Source: Nectonema munidae (taxonomy: Eukaryota > Nematomorpha > Nectonematoida > Nectonematidae). Taken from it: DNA of 64,000 bases. Each line of letters starts with the position of its first letter. Within the stretch, counting starts at the first letter, position 1. The position numbers and the translations under genes were made by a program. Under the pieces are notes generated by a model. It saw only the letters and a program-made list of their open reading frames with translations, was not told the DNA's origin and made no database searches. Below, in pieces: positions 44,099-54,614 of the stretch. The stretch is taken from contig JAUIRK010000969.1 of assembly GCA_030549495.1 (NCBI GenBank), positions 1 to 64,000 on the forward strand. Reading direction: 5' to 3'.

Positions 44099-47030
44099 CG
44101 AATCATTCGATTTAACAGATTTGCTTTTTGATAATTATGATAAAAGTTATGATGTTCATTTACATAAATCTGATATTTTAAAATTAAATGAAGATAAATC
44201 TTCTGATTTTTTCAATTTTAACATATTATCAATGAATGTTCAATCTATTCGAGCAAAATTCAATCATATTGAATTAATGTTAAAACAATTAAAAAGAAAC
44301 AATGTTTACATTGATGTCTTAGCCTTGCAAGAAACTTGGATGTTGGATGATATTACATATAATATACCTGGTTACATGTTTTTTTCTCAACCGAAGAGAA
44401 TTTCACAACATGGAGGCTTATGCTTTTTTGTTAAAGAACAGTATAAAGTTGACATTTTGGATAGTGAATTTTCCTCAAATCTTTATGAAGTTTTTTCCAT
44501 TAGCATAACTTCTGGTTTTTCAAATATTTTTTCTTTTCACTATATTTACCGATTGCCTCTTTTTGGTAGCGATCATATGGATGAATTTTTTGAAAATTTT
44601 CAAACTTTTTTGATGAAAAACAAACACAATAATAACAGATCAATTATTCTTGGTGATTTTAATATTAACCTCCTCGAATATAATAATAAGAATTATTCTT
44701 CCTTTTTTTGAATTTGCTTATGCAACACCATTTCGTACCTTCAATCACCAAACCAACGAGATACCAAGCATTTACATTGATAGATAATATATTTGTATGA
44801 AGTGAGAAAAAATTTAAGGGATACAATATACAAACATCCTTTTCAGACCATATTCCAATTTTTACAACCATTGAACATAGCTTTCGTAATCAATTGCATA
44901 AAAATCAGATATCTCCCAGAGTCATATTTGATAAGAGTTTTTTTCAGAATCTATTACGTTCAATTTGTTGGTATTTTCCAAGTGAGTCTGATCCAGAAAA
45001 TATAATTTACACAATTAATCATTGTTTAAGTTATTGTGCTAATCAAGCTAAAAAAGTACAAAAAACGAAAAATTTCAATAAGTATAAAGAAAGATTTGCT
45101 GAATGGGCAAATGAAGAATTATTGACTCTAATAAAGAAAAGAGATAAAGTATTTTTTAAAATTAAAAGAACCCGTGAATATAAAATAAATTATGATTTAA
45201 AAAATCAACATGCTCACTTTTGTCAACAAGTAAAGCAGATGACGAGAAGTTTAAAAGAAAAATTCTATGCACGATTGTTTGAAAACAAAAATAGCAAAGA
45301 AGTCTGGAAGAATATTAATAAATTGATTAAAAAGAATGAAGATTCATCTTTAATTCTAAAAGATAATTCTCAAATCATAAATGAACAAAATCTATGTGAT
45401 TTCATAAATAATTCATTTATTAGCCGTGTACCTCAATCATCTTTTTCTGAAATGAAAAATTACATTCCTTTTCAAAGTTCGAAGTTTAGACTTGAAGAAA
45501 TCACTCTGGAGGAAGTGCTCATTGCCATTAAAAATTTGAAAAATAGTAAAAGTGAAGATTTTTATGGAATTTCTTCTTATCACCTAAAACTCATTGAAAA
45601 TGAAATAGCATATCCACTATTTTTAGCTTTTAATTCGTGCATGCAAAATTCACTCTTTCCATCATGTCTCAAAATTAGTAAGTGCATACCTGTCTACAAA
45701 AAAAAGGTGAGAGACACGACATCAACAATTATCGTCCAATCTCTTTGATTAGCATAATTTCAAAACTTTTTGAAAAAATTATTCTCAAGCAATTAATTCA
45801 TCATTTTGATCAAAACAATCTCTTCAATTCAAAGCAGTTCGGTTTTAGGAAAAATTCTTCTACTACGTTTGCACATTCATTTTTCTTGACATCAATTTAT
45901 GAATATCTTGATTCTGGAGATGATATTTTAGCATTGTTCCTAGATTTATCAAAAGCGTTCGACTCAGTATCACATGAAAAACTTTTATTCAAGCTGGAAA
46001 AGTATGGATTTGATGAAAGAACTTTGAAATTTTTTAAATCATATTTGTCATTCAGAAAACAAGCAGTGTTTGCGAATGATAGTTATTCAAATTTGATTCA
46101 TGTATCCAGAGGAGTACCTCAGGGTTCTGTTTTGGGTCTCTTCCTTTTTTTAATTTATATTAATGACATATTTCAATCAAACGCTTCGTTAGAGTTTTTA
46201 GCTTTTGCTGATGTTTGACTATTCTTATACCTTATTCATTTCTCCTAAATGTTTCTCTGGCTCAGAATAAAACAATTGAGTCTGTTTATAGAGAAAATGT
46301 CAATAAAGTTTTTGGTTGGTGTACAATGAATGAACTTGGAATTAATAACTCTAAAACTCTTCATATATTTTTTTCTAAGAAAAATGCTCAGCCTACCTTC
46401 TTGAAAAATCTCAATTTACATTTATCAGTATCTCATAATTATTTAGGTTTAATCTTGAGTGAAAAATTGAATTGGAATCTACACATTAAACACATTTGCA
46501 CTAAAGTTAGTATTGAAATTAGTATTTTATATCGATTCAGATCACTTCCATCGAAAATTAAACTGGATATATATAGATCACTAGTTTTGCCTCATCTTTC
46601 CTATAGTTTGGTCAATTGGGGCTTTGTGGACCTCTCAAGTTTGCATACTCTTCAAAAAAAATGCATAAGATTGGTATCCAATCTGACATTCCGAGCGCAT
46701 ACTCTTTCAATTTTTAAAAGTAACAACTTGCTCAATATAAAAGAAATTTATATCAAACAACTTTGTATTGTGGCTTGGAAATTTTTTAATGGATATTTGC
46801 CTGTGGCCATAAGCAATTTTTTCACATTCAATCACGATTCAGAACGTTTTTCCCCAAGATATATGTATAATTTGCAGATACCATCATATCGCTTGAAATC
46901 CACGCAGTCAAGTTTGAAGTTTCGTATAACTAAAATCTGGAATGAATATTTGCAAGATTTTCAAATTATGAATGTTTCACTTTCAACATTGAAAAGACGC
47001 CTGAATGAATATTTATTGAAACAAGATTGA
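44091..47030 (+). CDS. LINE ORF2: endonuclease and reverse transcriptase, frameshifted
   Basis: The endonuclease (44091-44711) shows ILSMNVQSIRAKFNHIE, LALQETW and ILGDFNINLL, i.e. the N, E and DxN active-site motifs. The RT (about 45600-46700) shows CIPVYKKK, NNYRPISLISIISKLFEK, KQFGFRKNSS, LDLSKAFDSVSHEKL and PQGSVLG. The catalytic box is hit by a frame change: FAD is followed by a shifted TILIPYS. Further frame changes lie near 44700 and 45705. The C-terminal domain ends ...SLSTLKRRLNEYLLKQD. There is no RNase H domain, as expected for this group. It is recently dead compared with the copy at 10-17 kb, judging by longer open stretches. Confidence 0.85.
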
Positions 47031-47308
47031 ATCAATTTTGTGATGATTTAATATAATTTAATTTTTTTATTTAAATTTTTTTAATATCAATTTCATTTTT
47101 AACTATGTTTAATTGTTGATTTAACATTTATTTAACATTTATGAACAATTAAAAAAAATATTTTAATGTTTTTTTTAGTATTTCTGTTACGGTCTTCTGA
47201 CCCTTGAAATACAAGCATATTCTCAAATGTGAAAATTTTTTTTATGAGATTATTTTATGCTAATAAATTATTCTTCTTCTTCTTCTTATTTTCACAAAAA
47301 TTTTTTTG

Positions 47309-47402
47309 GTACTTATGGGTTATCTCTTCCCCATTCAAAAATTTTTTTAGTAAATTACTGAAAAAAAATTTTAAGTGGGAGGGAGAAACTTATAAGTACC
47401 AA
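47309..47402. repeat. Short hairpin near the hAT right end
   Basis: GGTACTTATGGGTTATCTCT and, ~55 bp later, the inverted GGAGAAACTTATAAGTACC form a stem with mismatches. It lies between the LINE tail and the hAT right terminus. Confidence 0.4.
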
Positions 47403-47553
47403 ATTTTTATATATAGTCTAAAAATAAACCATTTTTTGAACCCTTTATTGATATCGAAATATATTAGGTTGGGGGAGGGGGGGGGGGCTCTGAATCTGAG
47501 TTGGGGGGGGGGGGGGGGCTTAGCCCCACCTGCCCTCGTTGGCTACGGGCCTG

Positions 47554-48078
47554 CTTCCGCTTTACAATTGATTTTCATTATTTTCAACGAAATAATATAT
47601 TACAAACTATTTATACGACATACAAAATTGAAATTAAATTGTTAATTTTTTTATATGGAAAAAGATCTTTAACAAAACTAAAATAAACAATTTTTTTGCG
47701 TCTGTTTTTTCTATTCTTTTAAATATAAAGTTAGATTTTTTTTTGATATCTTTTCATTTTCTTTTTTAGCCCTTTGTGTTAAATTTAAACGATCTTGATA
47801 CTCAACATTTTGAAACTTTTGAACATTAAAATAAGTTGATATTAATATTATTGATAAAAAATAAAAGAGAATAAATTAAACGGAAAATAAACTGGATAAA
47901 ATTTACATTATTAGAAAATTTGAACTTTTTTTATTTTAATTAATTTTTACCCAACTGTTTATATGGCCGCTGATCAGTCCAGCTCGCGTTAAATCGCGTC
48001 GAATAGTTAGACCCTTTTCCAGCACTTTTTAAGAATTTGTTTTCTTAAATTAGTTCGACCCATAAAATTTAGTTTTAA
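47554..48078. other. Upstream region of MALSU1
   Basis: Presumed promoter and 5' UTR. No TATA box stands out. A short open frame from ATGGCCGCTGATC near 47964 ends after nine codons and is not linked to the gene. No other feature is seen. Confidence 0.4.
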
Positions 48079-48166
48079 ATGCTTTTATCATATTTACGTA
48101 TTGGATATAAATACAGTATCTGTTTTACAAAAATTAATTCTTTTAGTCATTTTTCAAAAAGTTCAA
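48079..48166 (+). CDS. MALSU1: MALSU1 exon 1
   Basis: ATG at 48079; ends in phase 1 at the donor GTAAGC. It encodes the basic/hydroxylated presequence. An alternative internal start is the ATG at 48236 in exon 2, but the upstream frame is open for over 40 codons and has targeting-peptide character. Confidence 0.7.
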
Positions 48167-51100
48167 GTAAGCCTTTTTTTTTTATTTAATTGACTTAACC
48201 GTAATTTATGATATGATTTTATAGCAGATGAAGGAATGCAAGATATTATTAAATTTTTCAATATTGAACAAAAGTATTCAGAGTTTGAAGATCCAACCAA
48301 AGAAATAAAACATTTACCTAACCAATATGCCGGAATTAGTTTAAAACGTAATTACATTATTTAATTTCCTTTTATTAAATTGATTTTTATTTTAAAGGTG
48401 GAAATAATGGTGTCTTTAATATTGAAGATTTAATTCTTGTCCTTCAAAAGTCTGATATATTATCTTTATGTACAATAAAAGCTCCCAAAGAATTTTCTAA
48501 GGAATATTTAGTGGTTGGTACATATAAATCTCATAAGCATGGCATAAAATTTTTGTACGATATCAATAAACTGGTAATTTTGTTTAAAATATTTTTTTAA
48601 TGGTTTATCAATTTTTCAAAATCTTTTAATAGATCATAGGAGAACACGTCTTATATTTTAACCTACCTTTTTGTTTAGACTTTAAAAATTGAGAGATATA
48701 CGTATAAAATATTAGTTATTACGTAGCTGGTAAAAGTATTATTTTTAAAAATTGCTCTATTTTTTCATATCTTTATTTTGCGTATTTTAAAATTAGTCTT
48801 CACAACAACGTATTCTATAATTGTTTTGTTTGATTTTTAATCTGTTGGGAAGTTTTACATTTTAGTATTTCATATATAAAAGTTGAATTCTGTTATCTCA
48901 ATTATTTTTGTATACCGTACTGAATAATTTCTTTTGTGAATTTTATATATATGTATTGGAATAATTGCATATTCTTTCACTATTCCATAGTAATATCACA
49001 GCATAAACTAATGAGATTTTATAGAAATCTGCTACTCCTTAAGCTAATCAAAGGAATATTCCTTCTTTTGATATTGATAAATGGCATGGTGTCTCATAAT
49101 TTAAATATCTTTATATCTGTTTATTACACATGTCACATCTTTTTGATACTAAAAGGCGTATGCAAAGCTCATTTATTGATTTCATCAAATTCATTTTTGA
49201 TGATTTTTTGATTCTAAGAGTTGTATTATTATTTTTAATTATTTGAATTAATTAGTTTTGGTGACTAGTTAGTAGGTGTATCATTGACCGAAATGACAGC
49301 AAAAAAACATTTTACAAAGATATTGTGATAAATTAACAATATCTAACTATTTAAAAATCTCTATATTTAACTTGTGGATGGGTAGTGCAACATTTCCAGC
49401 GATTATTATGCTATCTTTATAGTGTTATATAGCCTAGTTAGTAGGTGACTAGCTTTGGTGACTAGTTAGTAGGTGTATCATTGACCGAAATGACAGCAAA
49501 AAATATTTTACAAAGATATCGTGATAAATTAACAATATCTAACTATTTAAAAATCTCTATATTTAACTTGTGGATGGGTAGTGCAACATTTCCAGCGATT
49601 ATTATGCTATCTTTATAGTGTTATATAGCCTATTTATAAACGGTAAATCATTTTTGTTTTAGTACAAAGTGAAAAAACTTAAAAGCGACCCATTTTTAAG
49701 ATTGGAAAGAAATAGTTCTTTTCTAAAGTGGTCTACGATTGATTTGGGTATTCACTTTTAATTAACTATCGATTTGCTGTGCTTTTGTTTCTAGAACAGA
49801 ACTTCTTCGTCTACACGTTGTCCTTCAGTAGGGATTGGTTGCTATGATCCTTTGTATTCATTTCCATCTATCCTCAATAAAAGTGAGAACAAAACCTGAC
49901 ACAGCACATGATTGACTTTAAAATCAAATTTATGTCATTATTCATTTAATTTTAATAAAATTTTCCACACATTTATCCTTAAATTACCTTAATTTTGAAA
50001 ACCCTCTTCATATAGAATTATTTGAGTTAGAAAAAGTAAAATGTCTTCAAATAAAAAATTTTGGATAAATTTTCCACCACTATGTTTATCAACTGATCTT
50101 CAACTACCAACTGGAGGAGGAGGAATCACAGCAACTCGCCACCCTCCTTCTCCAGTTGGTAGTTGATGCCCATAGTGGTCGAAAATTTAACTCCAAAAAT
50201 TTTATTTTAATAAAGACATTTTACTTCTAATTTCAACGTTTTTTAAATGACGTGCTTCACTTCATTGTTCTAATTTTATTGAATTCTACTTCCTCATCTA
50301 ATTTTATTAAAGCTTAATTTTTCCCAATTAACTCCTTTTATTTCTTAAGCTTTTGAATATTTAGGGTATCTTATGATGAATTTACTGTTTTTTTATGAAA
50401 TTCTTTTGAACTAAATTTTCTTAAAGACCTTAATTTATTATTAGTTTGCCCAAAATTCAAAATGTTTAATTTAAATTAGTTAAGTGTTTCCCTTTTTTTA
50501 TTTGCAGGGGCGCACATCCTCAAAATTATTGGGGACGAAATTTTTTTTTTGCAATTTTCAAAATTAGTGGTCTGGAAATACCACGGGAGACCAAATATTC
50601 AAGCAATCCTTTAAAATAGTGTATTCAGCTCATACCTAAAGTCCTAAATTAATAAGACCACTTTATATATTTTTTTATAAAATTGGTGAATTTAAATACT
50701 ATACTTCCAGCGAAAATATTTTAATTAAATTAGCATATCGAATATACACTAGTTTAAAAAAATCCAAAATTGTTAGGGGGTGGAATAGGTTTTCATTTGA
50801 AAAATAAAGTCGTCTATCAGGCACATTACAGGAATTGATGAAAGGATATTTGATTCATAGTGAAAACAAATAACTGAAGGTTGGATAGTTTTATATGAGT
50901 GAATGTAGTCTAAAGGCAAAGAGTCTACTAGACACCCTGCGATGTTTGTATGAAAAAAATGTGATTGATTCAGGGGCAATGGTATAAAATGAAGTTATAA
51001 TAAACATTTATAGTCTATTTCCATCAGGCCACACAAAATTAAAAATTTCCATTAACGAGATTTTACTGTAAAATATATTAATTAGCAATGTTTGTACAAA

Positions 51101-54100
51101 TTTTGAATGAAAATTGATTATTTTAGTTTTAAATCTAAAATGTATATGTTTCGTCTTCAATGTATTATTCGTTATTTTTCATTTGTTTTAAAAATCTAGA
51201 AACTTATATAGTTTCATCTACTCCGAAATTTGAAATATTTAGAAGTTAACAAGTCAAATTATTGTTTAATAAGTTGGTTAGCGAATTAACTGTATAGATT
51301 TCTTTTTTAAATTATTTTAAAATGAACAAATTCGTTTCTCTTTTTAGATCATTAATTTGAAGATGTTCTACGTTAGATCTTACTTTTAAATTTTATTTGA
51401 ATATACTAACGATTTTGCTAAACAGTTTTGTGGGATATGCGATTATATCTATTAACCCATTAAAGCCCAAATTTTTATCTACGGTTCGATATCAAATTTG
51501 ATAACAAACAAAACAAAATTTATTACACCATTTTAAAAAATAAACGTGTCTTAATTTGGTCCTTTTTTAGGACCATGGACATATTCGAATACATTTGATT
51601 AAAAGGGAAATTATATATTTTTGGTAATGAAACAAAAAAGTAAGATTTATTTTACATTAAATGCCATTTATTATAACAATTTCCAATAGGAAGACCAACA
51701 TCACATCTCAGACATTGCTTAGAAACTTTTTTTTACAGAAAGCACATTTTCTTTGTTTTCCACCATCTGTTCGGTCAAGATAATAGAAGAAAATCTAATT
51801 TCTGGCATAATTTTTAAAGCTAATTTCTTCGGACGTCCAAAGTTTTTATGATCTGAATCTGAAGACACCAGCAAAAATGATTTTGTAACAGACCTTCTAA
51901 TAAGTTTAAAGAACTTTTATTTGAAAAGCATTGCAAAATCCAAGAATTCCCCAGCACAATATCAAGATAATTAATTTGTGAACAAAACAAAATACCACTT
52001 TTTGAATCTAACAGAGATGCGATATTTTTTATATAAGCCAATCTAAGTGGTCCACTCCTCCCATATATTTATTATATTGGGATATTAGAAAGGGTTGCGC
52101 CACGAGTATTTCTTTACCATGACTAGCTGACCCTCGTTTAGCATTTCCAATAGGAGTGGCAGACTGATGATTGCTAGCAATTGTGAAAACGCTATAGTTA
52201 TGCCATTTCAAAAAGAAAAGTTCTTCTCTTTCTTCAAAGTTGTAATCAAAAGAACCACGGGTTTCTTTTTTTAATGATTATTCATCTTTCAATGGGCATT
52301 TAGAGGTTCTATTTGAGCGAATCGTACCTGTTATTCTAATTCCCCTTTTTTTCATTTGTACTAATAAATTATAACTTGAAAAAAATTATCAACTAAAATT
52401 TTTTGATCACTCGGATTTTCTAGTGACTAAAGCCAAGACTATCTTCATTCTTATTATTGAGAGTGCACTTTTTCTGTTTTCCTCGATATAAATCCATTTC
52501 AAAACAAAAACTACTAGTACCACAACATAGCATCCACTGCTTGAAAACAAATCTTATCGGTTTCTCTTTTATAAATTGCTTTATAGAGCTTCTTCCATAG
52601 TATCTGACGATTCGCTCGTCTATTGGCAATCTTTTAGAAAATATTCCAAATTGCTTGAACTTTTGATTCAGAACATCAACGAATGGCCTGGTTTGAAGGC
52701 TTTATCTTCTTTACAATCTTCAGCACTTTTATTATATACAAAAGTGTAGAAATCTTTTAATAGATGGAAATCTGTTTCTTGGCATCGTTTTATGAATAAT
52801 GCAAATCAACACTTCAAGTATGCCTTTCACTCTGTAATCTGTGATAACCAGAGAAAAAAACAATTCCCAGAAAATTTCTTAAACAGTTTGTTGACAAAGT
52901 AAAATCATGTACATTTTTTGTATTCAATAAATAACAGATTCTTTGCATATTTTATCAAGTAAATTTTCATCAACGAAAAGTTCAACAATTTCAACTGGAC
53001 TCTTGCAAAAATTTCATCCTTCAATATTTTCACTTTATCATCAAATCTATCGGCACTTTGTCCTCTTGAAAAAGTTGGTTCCATTTTCTTCCAAACTAAA
53101 TCTGAAATTTTCTTTCTCTTTTCTTTTGGTTGCATGCAATCTTCTTCATAGCGATGTAACTCAACACTTCTTTGGACATCTTGTAGAATACATGTTGGAT
53201 CCCTGTTTTTACCATCAAAGTCTTCTTCGTTAGTGAGTGCACTGTGGAGGAATTTTAACCATGTCAATAAAATTTTCATCACTAGGGAAGTTACTTTCTT
53301 CTGCCTAATTTGCTGAAAAATTTTTTTAACAGATTTGTCAAACACCATGAAAAATTATATCAAAAAGAGTAATAAAAAACTAACTCTAGGACACGATGAA
53401 AGATGAAAAATATTATTGTTATTGAAAACAGAGAAAGAGAAATAAAAAATGAGAATATGAACGGATAAAAAGAGTTCTATCTATAATGTATAATACATAT
53501 TATAAGACAGTTCGTATATAATCGTATATATATAAGACACAGTTCGATATGTTATACATGTATGATGTTATAAATCATATTTTTCTGAAAATTTTTTCAT
53601 ATATCAATTTATCTGTAATCATTTACAGATAAATGATTGTCTTATTATACATAATATATGCATATAGATATAAATGTTATATATTATTACATATCAAAGC
53701 TGTGGGCCTATTAGATCTTTCCAGCATAAAGTTTTGTTTGCTCTTGCTTACTAGAAGACATAGATATATCAAATTGATCTTCCTTTTTAAACACCCTTAT
53801 CCAAATTCCCCACACATGCAACGTTTGATAGCCCAATTAAAAAGCTCTCTCCCCCTCAATATGGCTTTTACTTTTGTAAACCTTTCATATTTTTTACTCA
53901 AAAAGAAATGTATACTATGTGTCCATGGTCCTTAATTTAGGACCAAAGCTTTAATCATGTAATAATTTAAAAAAACCCACTACGATTATAGTTTAAATTT
54001 TATTTTACACTAAAAATATGTATTTATTTTATGTGTAAATATTGGCCCAAATATAAAAAATTTTTGATTGAATATTATTGGAATATTGAGTATTTTTTAT

Positions 54101-54498
54101 TTTGTAAATTTAATACTATACTAAAAATTAAAACGTTAATGGTATTATTAAACAACAAAAACTAGATTGAATATAATTAAAATACAATATGATTAACATA
54201 ATTAACTGAAAATATCTTGAAAAATAGAATTATCGTTACAAAATTATTACTTATTATTTAGGTCCTGAAAAAAGGACCATGGGCGCTAATGGGTTAACTA
54301 AATATTTAGATTAATTTTTTTTATATTTTATAAGGCAACATCTATTTGCACATAATGGACAAATTTACAAGACAATTTTATCAAATTGAGTCCCTATGGT
54401 GCTTTGGTACTAAGTATGATGATTTATCAAATAGGAAAAGTGATTTTGAAAGATTGATTGATGTTTATTCTGACAAGTCTCAAGATCAATTGTTTTAG
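48079..54498 (+). CDS. MALSU1: MALSU1 homologue (RsfS/Iojap family), five exons
   Basis: Exons 48079-48166, 48225-48347, 48398-48573, 49663-49747 and 54335-54498 join in frame to about 211 residues (human about 234). The N-terminus (MLLSYLRIGYKYS, then Ser/Lys-rich, few acids) looks like a mitochondrial presequence. The RsfS domain follows: GVFNIEDLILVLQKSD, APKEFSKEYLVVGTYKSHKH, KWSTIDLGNIYLHIMDK and FYQIESLW, parallel to human FSLDQLVEIL, DYFVIVSGTSTRHL, DDWLCVDFGSMVIHLM and YELEKLW. RsfS-family proteins bind uL14 on the large ribosomal subunit; mitochondrial MALSU1 acts in large-subunit assembly and blocks premature joining. Introns 1 and 2 are 58 and 50 bp, intron 3 is 1.1 kb and intron 4 is 4.6 kb with a piggyBac. 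No coding break is seen. Confidence 0.88.
48225..48347 (+). CDS. MALSU1: MALSU1 exon 2
   Basis: Acceptor TTTTATAG, donor GTAATT, ends in phase 1. It encodes DEGMQDIIKFFNIEQKYSEF and the linker before the RsfS domain. Confidence 0.85.
48398..48573 (+). CDS. MALSU1: MALSU1 exon 3
   Basis: Acceptor TTTTAAAG completes an Arg codon. It encodes GNNGVFNIEDLILVLQKSD through HKHGIKFLYDINKL, the first half of the RsfS fold, ending in phase 0 before GTAATT. Confidence 0.88.
49257..49650. repeat. 197-bp tandem duplication in MALSU1 intron 3
   Basis: The segment 49257-49453 (starting TTTGGTGACTAGTTAGTAGG) recurs from 49454 to about 49633 with only a few differences. The second copy ends about 30 bp before the exon 4 acceptor. 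The near identity means the duplication is recent. Confidence 0.85.
49663..49747 (+). CDS. MALSU1: MALSU1 exon 4
   Basis: Acceptor TTTTGTTTTAG. It encodes YKVKKLKSDPFLRLE and FLKWSTIDL, matching human KCKRDPHVKIEG and WLCVDFG. It ends in phase 1 at GTATTC, completing Gly with exon 5. Confidence 0.85.
50036..50224. repeat. 189-bp near-complete palindrome
   Basis: Outer arms GTAAAATGTCTT and AAGACATTTTAC, middle arms TTTTCCACCACTATG and CATAGTGGTCGAAAA, and inner arms CAACTACCAACTGGAG and CTCCAGTTGGTAGTTG nest around a ~40-bp loop. It can fold over nearly its full length. A foldback MITE in MALSU1 intron 4 is most likely; a hairpin RNA is possible. Confidence 0.75.
50505..50995. mobile_element. 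Truncated hAT copy (reverse of 15840-16930)
   Basis: It starts CAGGGGCGCACATCCTC and runs for ~490 bp as the reverse complement of the right end of the hAT at 13776-16930, without the Mutator-like insertion. It stops without a second terminus. It lies in MALSU1 intron 4. Confidence 0.8.
50996..51451. other. Intron 4 sequence between hAT copy and piggyBac
   Basis: AT-rich. ATTAACGAGATTTTACTGTA near 51052 resembles a pogo-type end. Nothing else is supported. Confidence 0.35.
51456..54293 (-). mobile_element. piggyBac transposon with TTAA target duplication
   Basis: TTAA at 51452-51455 and 54294-54297 flank inverted ends CCCATTAAAGCCC and (reverse) CCCATTAGCGCCCATGG. The length is 2838 bp. Three copies of a GGTCC-N7-GGACCATGG hairpin lie near the ends (about 51559, 53927 and 54261), one on the left and two on the right, likely transposase-binding subterminal repeats. 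The transposase gene is on the minus strand. It inserted only ~37 bp upstream of the MALSU1 exon 5 acceptor. Confidence 0.92.
51655..53348 (-). CDS. piggyBac transposase, broken
   Basis: Blocks on the minus strand: an acidic N-terminal region (53348-52905), PIDERIVRYYGRSSIKQFI and KPIRFVFKQWMLCC (52625-52540), LVDNFF then QMKKRGIRITGTIRSNR (52400-52310), LISQYNKYMGGVDHLDWL (52080-52030) and a Cys-rich tail GKQRKCAFC then CLRCDVGLPIGNCYNKWH (51765-51660). The three catalytic aspartates of the family (DE, DN and VD blocks) are still visible. Frame changes and stops separate the blocks and the ~180-bp around 52900-52650 is poorly preserved. The family is the PGBD3-like animal group. Confidence 0.82.
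54335..54498 (+). CDS. MALSU1: MALSU1 exon 5 (terminal)
   Basis: Acceptor TTATAAG directly follows the piggyBac's right TTAA by ~37 bp. It encodes GNIYLHIMDKFTRQFYQIES then LWCFGTKYDD and a charged tail to TAG at 54496. Confidence 0.88.
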
Positions 54499-54572
54499 TC
54501 CTTTTTCTATGACTTTGGATGATTATATGATGAGAGTTGGCGTTCAAAAAGATTCAACATTTATTATTTATT

Positions 54573-54578
54573 AATAAA
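54573..54578 (+). terminator. Likely MALSU1 polyadenylation signal
   Basis: AATAAA lies 75 bp after the stop codon and is the first such hexamer downstream. Confidence 0.45.
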
Positions 54579-54614
54579 TTTTTAATCCGGCTAAAGTATT
54601 TAAATAACTTTTAA

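Larger units (their letters stand above)
42960..47200 (+). mobile_element. Near full-length CR1/Jockey-like LINE with PHD-finger ORF1
   Basis: The plus-strand element has ORF1 (42976-44098), ORF2 (44091-47030) and a ~150-bp AT-rich 3' region. It is the same clade as the LINE at 9.9-17.7 kb and probably the tail at 55.7-56.4 kb. It is the best preserved LINE here, but ORF1 has at least one frame change and ORF2 at least three. It sits within the hAT-type ends at 42734/47553. Confidence 0.85.
42734..47553. mobile_element. hAT-type ends enclosing a LINE
   Basis: The left end CAGGCCCGTAGCTAGGAC (42734) pairs with the right end GGCTACGGGCCTG (to 47553). The flanks CTTCCCT and CTTCCGCT look like an 8-bp duplication with one base lost. 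G-rich runs lie just inside both ends. The interior is almost entirely the LINE at about 42960-47200; only ~230 bp on the left and ~350 bp on the right belong to the hAT. It is non-autonomous. Confidence 0.6.

Noticed and set aside
48633-48692. Alternative MALSU1 terminal exon after exon 3 (IIGEHVLYF, then stop)
   Set aside because: It is in phase with an AG acceptor, but it would truncate the RsfS domain. The exon at 49663 continues the domain as expected.
48936-49211. Plus-strand open frame in MALSU1 intron 3
   Set aside because: Hydrophobic low-complexity translation with no homology signal, lying between two confident exons of another gene.
49795-49899. Exon-like stretch reading TRCPSVGIGCYDPLYSF after a CTAG acceptor
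   Set aside because: Its frame does not match the phase 1 end of MALSU1 exon 4, and the true continuation (NIYLHIMDK, FYQIESLW) is at 54335.
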